Assembly (NCBI RefSeq): GCF_028128765.1
Contig: NZ_LBJG01000005.1
Span: 434,001-498,000 of the forward strand
Source of the DNA: Bradyrhizobium sp. CCBAU 51627
Lineage (GTDB): Bacteria; Pseudomonadota; Alphaproteobacteria; Rhizobiales; Xanthobacteraceae
DNA length: 64,000 nucleotides
Direction of reading: 5' to 3'
In this document: piece after piece, positions 51,651 to 60,692 of the stretch
Numbering within the stretch: the stretch's first letter is position 1
Layout of the letters: each line of letters begins with the position of its first letter
Made by a program: the position numbers and the translations under genes
Notes under the pieces: model-generated
What the model was told of the DNA's origin: nothing
Seen by the model: only the letters and a program-made list of their open reading frames with translations
Databases searched by the model: none

Positions 51651-51926
51651 TCACTGCTTTGCCAGGGCAGCCAGGATGGGACCGGCTTCGGCATCTTCGA
51701 CGCAAGGGGTAACAGTGATTTCCATCACATTGGCCCATTGGGCATACCATTGGTACATGGCCTTCGGGTCATTGCTTTCCGAAATTGCAAAGCCTGTCCC
51801 GTTCATTCCGTGCCAGCGGCCCAGCATCTTCACGCCGTCGGGTGGCGCGCCCCCTGTCTTCAAGAATTTTTCGATGGCGGAATCGATCAAGTTCGGCGGC
51901 AACTTCCAGCTTGAGATGTACTTCAT
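51651..51926 (-). CDS. DUF3303-family protein
   Basis: A 91-residue cytosolic protein with the family pattern MKYISSWKLPPNLIDSAIEK, KTGGAPPDGVKMLGRWHGMN and a ferredoxin-like alpha/beta layout. ATG at 51926-51924 with GGAG 6 bases upstream. DUF3303 proteins resemble small dimeric alpha/beta-barrel proteins; activity unknown. Stands alone here. Confidence 0.85.
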   Translation of the reverse strand: MKYISSWKLPPNLIDSAIEKFLKTGGAPPDGVKMLGRWHGMNGTGFAISESNDPKAMYQWYAQWANVMEITVTPCVEDAEAGPILAALAKQ

Positions 51927-52083
51927 GGCAATCTCCAATCTGAAATGACTCACTCGCCTTGCGGCGGCGTGATTTCAATCCCGAACCGAGACGCTTGCAA
52001 GTATCGATTTTGGATCCAGCTGCGTGGCGTGTCGATGGCGCGACGGCAAGGTGGACACGGCCAGATCGTACACTTCTGTGTGC

Positions 52084-52971
52084 TCAGTTCTTCGCCTTCC
52101 CGGCCTCGTTCAAGATACTGACGATCGCCTTGATGGTGCCTTCCGCAGCCGCGGCATTGTATCCGATGTGGTAGCCATGGAAGACGTGGATCGGCTCGTG
52201 GTCTTCGAAGCTGTGGTTGGCTCCCTTCCACAGCACCGACGTCACGGGGATCGAACGCTTGCTTTCGGCCATCTGGCCGCAGAGGACGGGACTGGTGGCC
52301 TCGTCCTTCTCTGCCAGGAAGAGGTGAACCGGCGCGTAGAACTCGATGTTCTTCATCAAATAGCAGGATGGCTGCATCGCGAAGCCGCCCGCGAACATGT
52401 GCTCGTGGAGATCGCCGATCGCACGATTCATGATGATCAAGGTCGTGGTCGCACCGTTGCTCCGGCCGAGGACGTAAACCTGCTTGGGGTCGGCGATCTT
52501 CTGCCCGATGAGCCAATCCAGAGCGGCATACGCATCGTCGGCTCTGCGCCGCGCCCAGGTCAGCTGGCTGGGATCGGCGCAGACACCGTCGGGTCCCAAG
52601 CCCCGGCTGCCGAAGCTGTCAAGCAGCAGGACTCCATAGCCCGCTCCGACCAATCTGCCGCCGTAGTCGCGTCCCCACGCCTTCTCGACCCGGCCGAACC
52701 CGTCGCAGCCGTGCAGCATGATCACGAACGGGATCGAACCCTTGGCTCCTTGCGGGCGCATCATGTCGGCCTGCAGCTCGCCCTCGGCCTTTACCTTGCG
52801 CTTTTCCTCGACGGTGCCATCCATAAAATTCTTCGACCAGCCGTCGATGTAGTCGTTGCCGGGAATCCAAGGAGAAGATTGCGCCGAGGCATGCCAAGGT
52901 ATCTTGACTATCTCGGCATGTGCAGATGCGAACGAGAAAACAGCGATCATTGAGAAGATGATCTGCCTCAT
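52084..52971 (-). CDS. Exported alpha/beta hydrolase, dienelactone-hydrolase-like
   Basis: Serine or cysteine hydrolase of 295 residues with a signal peptide at about 1-19 (IFSMIAVFSFASAHAE). Core features: VIMLHGCDGFG (oxyanion region), the nucleophile elbow LGRSNGAT, VHLFLAEKDEATSP (acid) and a histidine in GANHSFED. The DLH group opens lactones; the signal peptide makes this a periplasmic member. Neighbours give no pathway clue. Confidence 0.83.
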   Translation of the reverse strand: MRQIIFSMIAVFSFASAHAEIVKIPWHASAQSSPWIPGNDYIDGWSKNFMDGTVEEKRKVKAEGELQADMMRPQGAKGSIPFVIMLHGCDGFGRVEKAWGRDYGGRLVGAGYGVLLLDSFGSRGLGPDGVCADPSQLTWARRRADDAYAALDWLIGQKIADPKQVYVLGRSNGATTTLIIMNRAIGDLHEHMFAGGFAMQPSCYLMKNIEFYAPVHLFLAEKDEATSPVLCGQMAESKRSIPVTSVLWKGANHSFEDHEPIHVFHGYHIGYNAAAAEGTIKAIVSILNEAGKAKN

Positions 52972-53394
52972 TGGAAAATTGCGCCCCTGCTTCCCTGATT
53001 CCCGCTAGCAGCATATCGGAGTTCGGGAGCGCTGGTCTCGTTCGTCCGCGCCGTCGAGTGCTGCTCAGGCGGTCGATCATGCGGTGCTTGCACCGCGGTG
53101 AAGTTTGCAGAGCGCTTCTCGCAAATTCGACCTTTCTCCAATCCGCTTCATAGGAACATTCGCACGCTTCGGCGGTAGGCGTGGGGTGAAGCAAACGATG
53201 TTCCGCTTCGCCCAGGTTTCCAATCGATCCCGTCGCGCCGCGCAGGGAGCGGGGTTCGCTGGTCCGCATCTTCGGCCGGCAATCGGGCCCGCTCGACCTA
53301 AACATTCATTAATCCTGCAACGTTCGGCGTTCTGTCCTGTTTGGATTCCATGTCCAGCCGCCCATCGTCATGAACGACACACGGGACGTTTCCG
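52972..53394. other. Divergent spacer upstream of the TPP-enzyme operon
   Basis: 423 bases between the exported hydrolase and the TPP-enzyme gene. No FNR/FixK box, sigma-54 promoter or long palindrome was found. The frames over it are extensions of neighbouring frames. It presumably holds the operon's promoter (an AT-rich patch TAAACATTCATTAAT lies at 53299-53313). Confidence 0.5.
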
Positions 53395-55170
53395 ATGAAT
53401 GTTAGCGAATATGTTTGGCATCGCCTGTCCGAATGGGGTTTGAAGCGCGTCTATGGTTATCCCGGTGACGGTGTCGGCGGCCTCGATGTCGCTCTGGAAA
53501 GGGCCAAAGACAGGGTGGAATACGTGCAGGTTCGCCATGAGGAGATGGCAGCCTTCATGGCCTCGGCGCATGCCAAGTTCACCGGCGAAGTCGGCCTTTG
53601 CTATGCCACCTCGGGTCCCGGCGCGATTCACCTCCTCAACGGGCTCTATGACGCCAAGATGGACCACGTTCCGGTGGTCGCTCTTGTCGGTCAGCAGGCA
53701 CGAAGCGCGATTGGGGCGAGCTATCAGCAGGAGGTCGATCTCCAGACCTTGTTTCAGGGCGTGACCGAATATGTCGCAATGGCGAGCGTTCCCGAGCAGG
53801 TCCGCCATCTGATCGACCGGGCGGTCCGCATCGCCCACACCAAGCGTGCCGTCACCTGCGTGATTCTGCCCAACGATCTGCAGGAGCTGGACTACAAGGA
53901 TCCGCCGCTGGCGCACGGCGCCACCCATACCGGCATCGGCTATGCCGGACCGGCGAAGCTGCCGGACCAGGCCGCGCTTCGAGCCGCCGCCGATGTCCTC
54001 AATGCAGGGAGCAAGGTTGCCATGCTCGTCGGCGCCGGCTCGCTCGATGCAACCGACGAGGTGATCGGAGTGGCTCAGCGCCTCCAGGCCGGGGTGGCCA
54101 AGGCGCTGCTCGGCAAAGCGGCCGTGCCTGACGACCTGCCGTTCGTCACCGGCTCGATCGGCCTGCTGGGAACGCGGCCGAGCTGGGACCTGATGAAGAA
54201 CTGCGACACGTTCCTGATGGTGGGCTCCGCTTTTCCGTACAGCGAGTTCCTGCCAAAGCCGGGGGCGGCGCGCGGCGTGCAGATCGACATCGACGGCAGC
54301 CGCCTCAGCCTGCGCTATCCGATGGAAGTGAACATGGTCGGCGACAGTGCAACCACGTTGCGCGCGCTGTTGCCGCTGCTCACGCAAAAGAAGGAGTCAT
54401 CCTGGCGGCGTGACATCGAGAAGGGCATGGCCGATTGGTGGGACACGCTGAAGGAGCGGGCGATGAATTCCGCGAAACCGCTCAATCCGCAGCGGGTGTT
54501 CTGGGAGTTGTCGCCGCGGCTGCCTGACAACGCCATCATCACCGCCGATTCCGGCTCGGTGGCGAACTGGTATGCGCGGGACCTCAAAATGAGGCGCGGC
54601 ATGAAGGCGTCGCTGTCCGGTGGGCTTGCCTCGCTCGGCGCCGGCACGCCTTACGCGCTGGCGGGAAAGATGGCCTATCCCGATCGCACCGTGATCGCCT
54701 GCATGGGCGACGGTGCGATGCAGATGAACGGGCTCAACGTCATGATCACCATTTCCAAGTATTGGACGCGGTGGTCGAATCCGCGGCTGATCGTGCTGGT
54801 GCTCAACAATCGCGATCTCAATCAGGTGACATGGGAGGAGCGCATCCAGCTCGGCGCGGGCAAGACCGAGTCGACCCAAAGCATTCCTGATTTCCCTTAT
54901 CACCGTTATGCCGAGCTGCTCGGACTGAAAGGTATCTTCGTCGACAATCCCGACCGGGTCGGCGCGGCATGGGACGAGGCGCTCGCGGCGGACCGCCCGG
55001 TGATCCTCGAGGCCTATACGGATCCCAACGTGCCGCCGCTGCCGCCGCACATCACGCTGAAGGACGCCAAGAACTTCGTCAGCATGATCCCCAGCGAGCC
55101 CGAGCTCGGAAGCGTGTTGAAGAACAGCGCGAAGGAGCTGTTGACGAGCGTTCTACCCGGGAAAGACTGA
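53395..55170 (+). CDS. Thiamine-pyrophosphate-requiring enzyme (acetolactate synthase / pyruvate oxidase-like)
   Basis: Cytosolic TPP enzyme of 591 residues with three domains. The catalytic glutamate lies in VRHEEMAAFMASAHA (about residue 50); the central domain is about 195-330; the TPP-binding motif begins CMGDGAMQMNGLNV (about 440) and ends at LNNRDLNQVTWEER. It belongs to the poxB/ilvB group, but details of cofactor use (FAD) and substrate are unclear. First gene of six overlapping genes through 60692; its stop overlaps the next start (TGATG). It may decarboxylate a 2-oxo acid made by the enolase-family dehydratase (inference). Confidence 0.9.
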   Translation: MNVSEYVWHRLSEWGLKRVYGYPGDGVGGLDVALERAKDRVEYVQVRHEEMAAFMASAHAKFTGEVGLCYATSGPGAIHLLNGLYDAKMDHVPVVALVGQQARSAIGASYQQEVDLQTLFQGVTEYVAMASVPEQVRHLIDRAVRIAHTKRAVTCVILPNDLQELDYKDPPLAHGATHTGIGYAGPAKLPDQAALRAAADVLNAGSKVAMLVGAGSLDATDEVIGVAQRLQAGVAKALLGKAAVPDDLPFVTGSIGLLGTRPSWDLMKNCDTFLMVGSAFPYSEFLPKPGAARGVQIDIDGSRLSLRYPMEVNMVGDSATTLRALLPLLTQKKESSWRRDIEKGMADWWDTLKERAMNSAKPLNPQRVFWELSPRLPDNAIITADSGSVANWYARDLKMRRGMKASLSGGLASLGAGTPYALAGKMAYPDRTVIACMGDGAMQMNGLNVMITISKYWTRWSNPRLIVLVLNNRDLNQVTWEERIQLGAGKTESTQSIPDFPYHRYAELLGLKGIFVDNPDRVGAAWDEALAADRPVILEAYTDPNVPPLPPHITLKDAKNFVSMIPSEPELGSVLKNSAKELLTSVLPGKD

Positions 55171-56276
55171 TGCAGTGCGAGGTCCCGATCCGGAGCGTGC
55201 GAGCGAAGGCATACACCGTGCCGACCGATCGTCCCGAGGCAGACGGCACCATCGCCTGGAATTCGACGACGATGGTGCTCGTCGAGGTCGAGGGTGGCGG
55301 TCGGGTCGGGCTGGGATACACCTATGCGAGCGCCTGCCTCGTCGGGCTGATCCGGGATAAGCTGGCCGCTGTGATCACGGGCAGGGACGCCATGGCGCCC
55401 CAGGCCTGTTTCGAGGCCATGCAGCGGGCGGTCCGCAATCTCGGACGTGAGGGCCTCGCGGCGACGGCCATTTCCGCCGTCGATGCAGCCCTGTATGACC
55501 TCAAGGCGCGTCTGCTCGACCTGCCGCTCGTCGTCCTTCTCGGTGTGCGGCGTACCTCCATTCCAATCTATGGCAGCGGCGGGTTTACGACCTATTCCGA
55601 TGCCGAACTGGAAGAACAGCTTGGCGGCTGGGTTGCGAGGGAGGGCTGCGCCTACGTCAAGATGAAGGTCGGCTCCGAGCCCGACCGAGACCCGCATCGC
55701 GTCGCGGTGGCCAAGCGCGCGATCGGCGGTGCAGCCCTGTTCGTCGATGCCAACGGCGCCTACAATCCAAGGCAAGCGATCCGACTCGCGCACGACTTCG
55801 CCGAGCAGGACGTCAGGTGGTTTGAAGAGCCCGTGTCGTCCGACGACCTGCCTGGACTTGCCATGGTGAGGCAGCATGCACCCCTCGGGATGGACGTGGC
55901 CGCGGGTGAATACGCTTACACGCTCGATTACGTGCACGGCATGCTCGAGAGCTGCGCCACCGATGTGCAGCAGGCCGACGCGACGCGGTGCGGCGGCTAC
56001 ACCGGCTTTCTGGAAATCGCGGCACTATGCGAGGCCTTTCACGTCGATCTCTCCGGTCATTGTGCGCCGGCACTGCATCTGGCAGTCGCCTGCGCGGCAC
56101 CCCGCATGCGCCATCTCGAATGGTTTCACGATCATGTCCGCATCGAGCACATGTTCTTTGACGGCGCGCCGCGGCCGCGCGAGGGCCGGATTGCGCCCGA
56201 TCTGACGGCGCCGGGACATGGGTTGGTCTTCAGGCGGACCGATGCCGCCGCCTATGCTGTGTCGGAGGCCGCATGA
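55170..56276 (+). CDS. Mandelate racemase / enolase-superfamily enzyme
   Basis: Mg-dependent enzyme of 368 residues. A capping domain (about 1-125) precedes the barrel. Visible barrel residues: K-x-K in YVKMKVGSEPD, metal ligands D in LFVDANGAY, E in WFEEPVSSDD and E in AAGEYAYT, plus histidine in DLSGHCAPALH. Such enzymes are often acid-sugar dehydratases or racemases. Overlaps the TPP-enzyme stop by one base and the next gene by four. Substrate unknown; a sugar acid is consistent with the gluconate-dehydrogenase-like genes downstream. Confidence 0.9.
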   Translation: MQCEVPIRSVRAKAYTVPTDRPEADGTIAWNSTTMVLVEVEGGGRVGLGYTYASACLVGLIRDKLAAVITGRDAMAPQACFEAMQRAVRNLGREGLAATAISAVDAALYDLKARLLDLPLVVLLGVRRTSIPIYGSGGFTTYSDAELEEQLGGWVAREGCAYVKMKVGSEPDRDPHRVAVAKRAIGGAALFVDANGAYNPRQAIRLAHDFAEQDVRWFEEPVSSDDLPGLAMVRQHAPLGMDVAAGEYAYTLDYVHGMLESCATDVQQADATRCGGYTGFLEIAALCEAFHVDLSGHCAPALHLAVACAAPRMRHLEWFHDHVRIEHMFFDGAPRPREGRIAPDLTAPGHGLVFRRTDAAAYAVSEAA

Positions 56277-57241
56277 ACCGGCCCGCCGAACGCGATCTGA
56301 TTGCAATGGCCGGGATCGCTGCATCGGGCCTGGCACTGGCTTCACTGCTGTCGAGCAGTTCGGCACGCGTGCGCCCCCCGCGATGGCGCCTCGCCGCGCC
56401 GGGGCGCAATCGCTCCAGCAACCCGGAAACGGTGAAAGCCGCGCGAAGGCTCAACCGGGCCGCGGGAACGCTTGCGGCCTCGGTGCTGGCCGATTCCAGC
56501 GTCGAGCACTACCGTGGCTCGTTCAAGAACAAGGCCATGTACACGCCGCTCCTGGTTTCGGCGCTCACGCTGGCAACGAGCCTGCACGGCACCGCCGACA
56601 TGCGTCCGCTGGCGCACAAGGCGCGCGATGCGACCTACCTGCTTGCGGCCGCGACCGGACTGGTCGGCTCGGGATTCCATCTCTACAACGTCGGCAAGCG
56701 CGTGGGCGGCTTCAGCTGGCAGAATGTGTTTTATGGCGCGCCGATCGGCGCCCCCATGGCGATCCTGTTGTCCGGCCTGCTCGGCTTCTGTTCGGAACGC
56801 GTGCGTGAAGCACATCGAACGCGCCCGCGCATTTTCAGGCTACCGGCAGGACGCGCGATCGCCGCAGTCACCGGTGCGGGCCTGCTCGGCACCACCGGCG
56901 AGGCCGGCCTGCTGCATTTCCGGGGCGCCTACCACAACCCATTCATGCTTCTGCCGGTCACGCTGCCGCCGATTGGCGCGGCGCTGCTGATGTCCGCGGC
57001 CGGCGGCGGACCGGGCAGGACGCATCGGTTCACCCGCTGGTGGATGCGGCTGCTGACCGGCATGGGCTTCGCCGGTGTCGGCTTCCATGCCTACGGCGTG
57101 TCGCGAAACATGGGGGGCTGGCGCAACTGGAGCCAGAACATCTTGAACGGACCGCCGCTTCCCGCGCCGCCGAGCTTCGCCGGCCTCGCGCTTGCGGGTC
57201 TGGCGGCCCTTGGTCTCATGAAGGCGCATCCCGATGCATGA
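56273..57241 (+). CDS. Membrane protein with an internal duplication, unknown function
   Basis: Inner-membrane protein of 322 residues with about seven hydrophobic segments. Two halves repeat the same pattern: EHYRGSFKNKAMYTPLLVSA then GSGFHLYNVGKRVGGFSWQN in the first, LHFRGAYHNPFMLLPVTLPP then GVGFHAYGVSRNMGGWRNWS in the second. Both units keep H-[YF]-RG, an N, and GFH-Y. The paired histidines could bind haem or metal (inference). It replaces the cytochrome subunit usual in gluconate-2-dehydrogenase operons. Overlaps both neighbours (ATGA; 8 bases). Confidence 0.82.
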   Translation: MNRPAERDLIAMAGIAASGLALASLLSSSSARVRPPRWRLAAPGRNRSSNPETVKAARRLNRAAGTLAASVLADSSVEHYRGSFKNKAMYTPLLVSALTLATSLHGTADMRPLAHKARDATYLLAAATGLVGSGFHLYNVGKRVGGFSWQNVFYGAPIGAPMAILLSGLLGFCSERVREAHRTRPRIFRLPAGRAIAAVTGAGLLGTTGEAGLLHFRGAYHNPFMLLPVTLPPIGAALLMSAAGGGPGRTHRFTRWWMRLLTGMGFAGVGFHAYGVSRNMGGWRNWSQNILNGPPLPAPPSFAGLALAGLAALGLMKAHPDA

Positions 57242-57884
57242 ACGCCGCGACCGCTATCCCGGATATGACGTTCTTGCCAAATGGTCGGGACCATCCTGGA
57301 ACGACAAGACGCGCGACGTCATCACACGGCGGCTGTCGATTGCGCCCGAGCCGCGCTTCTTTACGCGTGACGAATACGAGACCGTCGTGGCGATCGCGGA
57401 CCGCATCGTCCCCCAGCCGGCAGTTCGTCCGCCGGTGCCGATCGCCGCACTGGTCGATCGCAAGCTGGCCGAGCAGATCATGGACGGGTTTCGCAGGCCC
57501 GGTGTGCCCAGAGACGGTGAGGCGTGGCGTCGCGGCCTGAAGGCGCTGAACGCCGAGTCCGCCGCAGCGTACGACAAGCGCTTTGCCGAGTTGCCGGAGG
57601 CGTTGCAGGACAAGCTGCTGCGCGCCGCCCAATCCGGTGAATTGAAAGCGGCGGAATGGGGCGGCTTGCGCTGCGAGGTATTCTTCAAACATCGCCTGGG
57701 GCGCGACATCGTGCTTGCCTATTACGCTCACCCGACCGCCTGGAGCGAGATCGGCTGGGGCGGCCCTGCAAGCCCACGGGGCTATGTGCGCCTCGATCTC
57801 GACGAGCGCGATCCCTGGGAAGCTGCCGAGGCAAAGGACGGCAATGATGCAACTGCACGCCGGAGCAACCGCGGTGTCCGATGA
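57234..57884 (+). CDS. Gluconate 2-dehydrogenase subunit 3 family protein
   Basis: Small accessory subunit of a flavin dehydrogenase, 216 residues. Family features: FFTRDEYETVVAIADRIVPQ (about residues 41-60), GFRRPGVP and GLRCEVFFKHRLGRDIVLAYY near the C-terminus, then WSEIGWGGPASPRGYVRL. Characterised subunits carry a twin-arginine signal that exports the complex; none is visible here, so this one should act at the cytosolic side. Overlaps the GMC gene by 41 bases. Confidence 0.88.
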   Translation: MHERRDRYPGYDVLAKWSGPSWNDKTRDVITRRLSIAPEPRFFTRDEYETVVAIADRIVPQPAVRPPVPIAALVDRKLAEQIMDGFRRPGVPRDGEAWRRGLKALNAESAAAYDKRFAELPEALQDKLLRAAQSGELKAAEWGGLRCEVFFKHRLGRDIVLAYYAHPTAWSEIGWGGPASPRGYVRLDLDERDPWEAAEAKDGNDATARRSNRGVR

Positions 57885-59577
57885 TCCCCTCCATGCGCCG
57901 CGGGCGTGCGATGGTCGGGCACCGGACGTCTTCCGTCCGGGCGGCTGGGTCCCGATGCGGCAATATCGCGAGAGCGAGCCGGTCGATTTCGCCATCGTCG
58001 GAACGGGGGCGGGCGGCGGCACGCTCGCCTGCAAGCTCGCCGAATACGGCTTCTCCGTCGTCGCGTTCGACGCGGGTCCCTATTTCAGGCCATTGGAGGA
58101 TTTTGCGTCCGACGAATCCGAGCAGACCAAACTCTATTGGACCGATGACCGCATCGTCGACGGCGACAATCCGCTCCAGCTCGGCAGCAACAACAGTGGC
58201 AAAGCTGTGGGCGGCTCGACGGTGCACTTCGCGATGGTCTCGCTGCGCTTTCGGCCCGAATGGTTCAAGTCACGCAGCATGCTCGGCTATGGCGCCGACT
58301 GGCCGCTCGATTGGCACGAGATGTGGAGCTACTACGCCGAGATCGAGCAGGCCCTGAAAATAGCGGGTCCCGTGACCTATCCCTGGGGCCCGCCGCGCCC
58401 GCGATATCCGTATCGTGCGCACCCGTTGAACGGCGCGGCGCGGGCGTTGGCGAAAGGCTGCGAGGCGCTGGGAATCAAATGGACCGAGACGCCGCTCGCG
58501 ACGCTGTCGGCGCCGCGCGGACTTGCCCGTCCCTGCGTCTATCGCGGTTTCTGCGTCACGGGCTGTTCGACCAATGCCAAGCAGAGCGCGCTGGTCACAT
58601 GGATTCCGCGCGCGATCGCCGCGGGTGCGGAAATCCGCGACCTTGCGATGGTCGGTCGCGTCGAGGTCGAGTCCTCCGGCCTCGTGTCCGGCGTTCATTA
58701 TCATCGGGACGGCAGGTGGCGTTTCCAGCGTGCGCGCAACGTGGTCGTCGCAGGCTACGCGATCGAGACGCCACGGCTTCTGCTCAACTCCGCGACGGCT
58801 CGCTTTCCCAACGGCCTTGCCAACAGCTCGGGTCTGGTCGGAAAGAACCTGATGACGCAGTCCAATCAGGCGGTGTGGGGACGGCTGGAGCAGGAAGTTC
58901 GTTCCTACAAGGGGCCGCCCTCGCTCGCCATCACCGAGCACTGGAACTACGAAGACAGGGGCAAGGATTTCTTCGGCGGCTATTCCTACATGAGCCAGGG
59001 CCCGTTACCGCAGCTCTGGGCCAACACGCTGTTCAACGCGCGCGGTCTGTGGGGGAACAGCCTGGTCGAGGCCATGAAAGACTATAATCACGTGGTCGGT
59101 CTCAAGATCGTCGGCGAGATGCTGCCGCAGGAATCCAATCGGGTGACCCTGTCCGAAGAGGTCGATCAGTACGGGCTGCGCATTCCCCGCATCACCTATT
59201 CCTGGTGCGACAACGACAAGCGTCTGATCGATCACTCCCTCAAGTTCATGAGGCGCGCGCTGGAGGCGGTGAATGCAACCGATATCTGGATCCAGGACGA
59301 CGACACCTGCCATCTCAACGGAACGGCGCGGATGGGCAGCGATGCCCGCTCCAGCGTCGTCGATGCGGATTGTCGCAGCTGGGACATTCCGAATCTGTGG
59401 ATCTGCGACGGCTCGGTGTTCCCGACGGTCGGCGGCGCCAATCCGTCGCTGACGATCCAGGCGATCGCCTGCCGGACCGCGGACCGCATTCGCGCTCTGG
59501 CACGGCGAGGGGAGCTCGAGGCCGGTTCAGCACGGCCATCCATTCATCGGTGTTCAATCGAGGTGCAGAGATTATGA
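57844..59577 (+). CDS. GMC-family flavin oxidoreductase (gluconate-2-dehydrogenase large-subunit-like)
   Basis: FAD-dependent dehydrogenase of about 577 residues. FAD-binding GTGAGGGTLACKLAE near residue 53 with the acidic end VVAFDAG; the segment CVYRGFCVTGCSTNAKQS is typical of gluconate/2-keto-gluconate dehydrogenase large subunits; the C-terminal GMC motif is in CHLNGTARMG and FPTVGGANPSLTIQA (His and Asn). Start is one of two tandem ATGs (57844, 57847). Oxidises an alcohol or sugar acid and passes electrons onward; no cytochrome subunit gene follows. Confidence 0.92.
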   Translation: MMQLHAGATAVSDDPLHAPRACDGRAPDVFRPGGWVPMRQYRESEPVDFAIVGTGAGGGTLACKLAEYGFSVVAFDAGPYFRPLEDFASDESEQTKLYWTDDRIVDGDNPLQLGSNNSGKAVGGSTVHFAMVSLRFRPEWFKSRSMLGYGADWPLDWHEMWSYYAEIEQALKIAGPVTYPWGPPRPRYPYRAHPLNGAARALAKGCEALGIKWTETPLATLSAPRGLARPCVYRGFCVTGCSTNAKQSALVTWIPRAIAAGAEIRDLAMVGRVEVESSGLVSGVHYHRDGRWRFQRARNVVVAGYAIETPRLLLNSATARFPNGLANSSGLVGKNLMTQSNQAVWGRLEQEVRSYKGPPSLAITEHWNYEDRGKDFFGGYSYMSQGPLPQLWANTLFNARGLWGNSLVEAMKDYNHVVGLKIVGEMLPQESNRVTLSEEVDQYGLRIPRITYSWCDNDKRLIDHSLKFMRRALEAVNATDIWIQDDDTCHLNGTARMGSDARSSVVDADCRSWDIPNLWICDGSVFPTVGGANPSLTIQAIACRTADRIRALARRGELEAGSARPSIHRCSIEVQRL

Positions 59578-60692
59578 GCGTGGTTCCGTTTCATTCAGGC
59601 GGGGTCGTCGTCATCACCGGAGCTTCGGCCGGGGTGGGGCGCGCCATTGCGCATCGCTTCGCCCGCGGCGGCTGGCGCATCGGGCTGATCGCGCGCGACG
59701 CCGAGGCGCTGGAGGCGACCCGGCGCGAGGTCGACCAGATGGGTGGATCGGGGCTGGCCTTGCCGGCCGATGTTGCCGATGCGGAGGCGATGTTCGCAGC
59801 GGCGGACCGCGTCGTCAGGGACTTCGGAACGATCGATGTCTGGATCAACGATGCCATGGTCACCGTGTTCTCGCCGGTGTGGAAAATGAGTGCCGAGGAG
59901 TTTCGCCGCGTCACCGAGGTGACCTATCTCGGCTTCGTGCACGGCACGATGGCGGCGCTGCGTCACATGCGTCCGGCCGATTGCGGCCACGTCATCCAGA
60001 TCGGGTCGGCGCTTGCCTATCGCGGCATCCCGCTGCAATCGGCTTATTGCGGCGCCAAGCATGCCATCCGCGGCTTCACCGATTCCCTGCGCACCGAGCT
60101 GATCCACGACCGGAGCCGCATCCAGCTCACCATGATGGAGCTGCCGGCGGTCAACACGCCGCAATTCGATTGGGCCCGGACCCACATGCCGCGGCAGCCG
60201 CGTCCGGTCGCGCCGGTGGTGCAGCCCGAGGTGATCGCGAATGCCGTCTATCAAGCTGTCCGCCGTCCTCGCCGCGAATCCTGGATCGGACTGAGCACGC
60301 TCAAGGTCATCCTGGGCAATGCCGTGCTTCCGGCTTGGCTCGATCACTATCTGGCCAAAGCAGCGTTCTCGGCGCAGGAGACGGCGGAGCCGGTGGGGCA
60401 AGACCGCGCCGACAATCTGATGAGCTCAGTGAGGTCTCTGCACCGCACGCGCGGGCGTTTCGGCGCGGAGGCGGACGATCATGCGCTGGTCGTCGATGGA
60501 CCCATGGCACGTATTGTGCCGCTAGCGGTCGGCGCACTCGGCGCTTTCGCAGCCGGCCTTCTGGTCGGCACACGGACCGGCGCATTTGCACGCACACGCC
60601 CCATGCGGAGCCGAGCAGATCGTGCCACAAAATCCCTAGGAACGATCGGCGCTGCACGACGATTACGCGTCAACCAAGGAGAACGCTCGTGA
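59574..60692 (+). CDS. Short-chain dehydrogenase with C-terminal membrane segment
   Basis: SDR of about 372 residues. N-terminal cofactor motif VITGASAGVGRAIAHRFA, catalytic serine in QIGSALAY and YCGAKHA as the active-site Tyr-x-x-x-Lys. The SDR fold ends near 255; about 115 extra residues follow, with a hydrophobic segment near 320-338 (IVPLAVGALGAFAAGLLVG) and a basic tail. The extension suggests membrane anchoring, in keeping with the operon's membrane protein. ATGA overlap with the GMC gene and GTGA overlap with the pseudogene. Confidence 0.88.
   Translation: MSVVPFHSGGVVVITGASAGVGRAIAHRFARGGWRIGLIARDAEALEATRREVDQMGGSGLALPADVADAEAMFAAADRVVRDFGTIDVWINDAMVTVFSPVWKMSAEEFRRVTEVTYLGFVHGTMAALRHMRPADCGHVIQIGSALAYRGIPLQSAYCGAKHAIRGFTDSLRTELIHDRSRIQLTMMELPAVNTPQFDWARTHMPRQPRPVAPVVQPEVIANAVYQAVRRPRRESWIGLSTLKVILGNAVLPAWLDHYLAKAAFSAQETAEPVGQDRADNLMSSVRSLHRTRGRFGAEADDHALVVDGPMARIVPLAVGALGAFAAGLLVGTRTGAFARTRPMRSRADRATKSLGTIGAARRLRVNQGERS

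Noticed and set aside
51497..51712. 71-codon plus-strand frame (LREAEAILSNP...)
   Set aside because: Looks slightly protein-like but overlaps the DUF3303 gene end and has no ribosome site.
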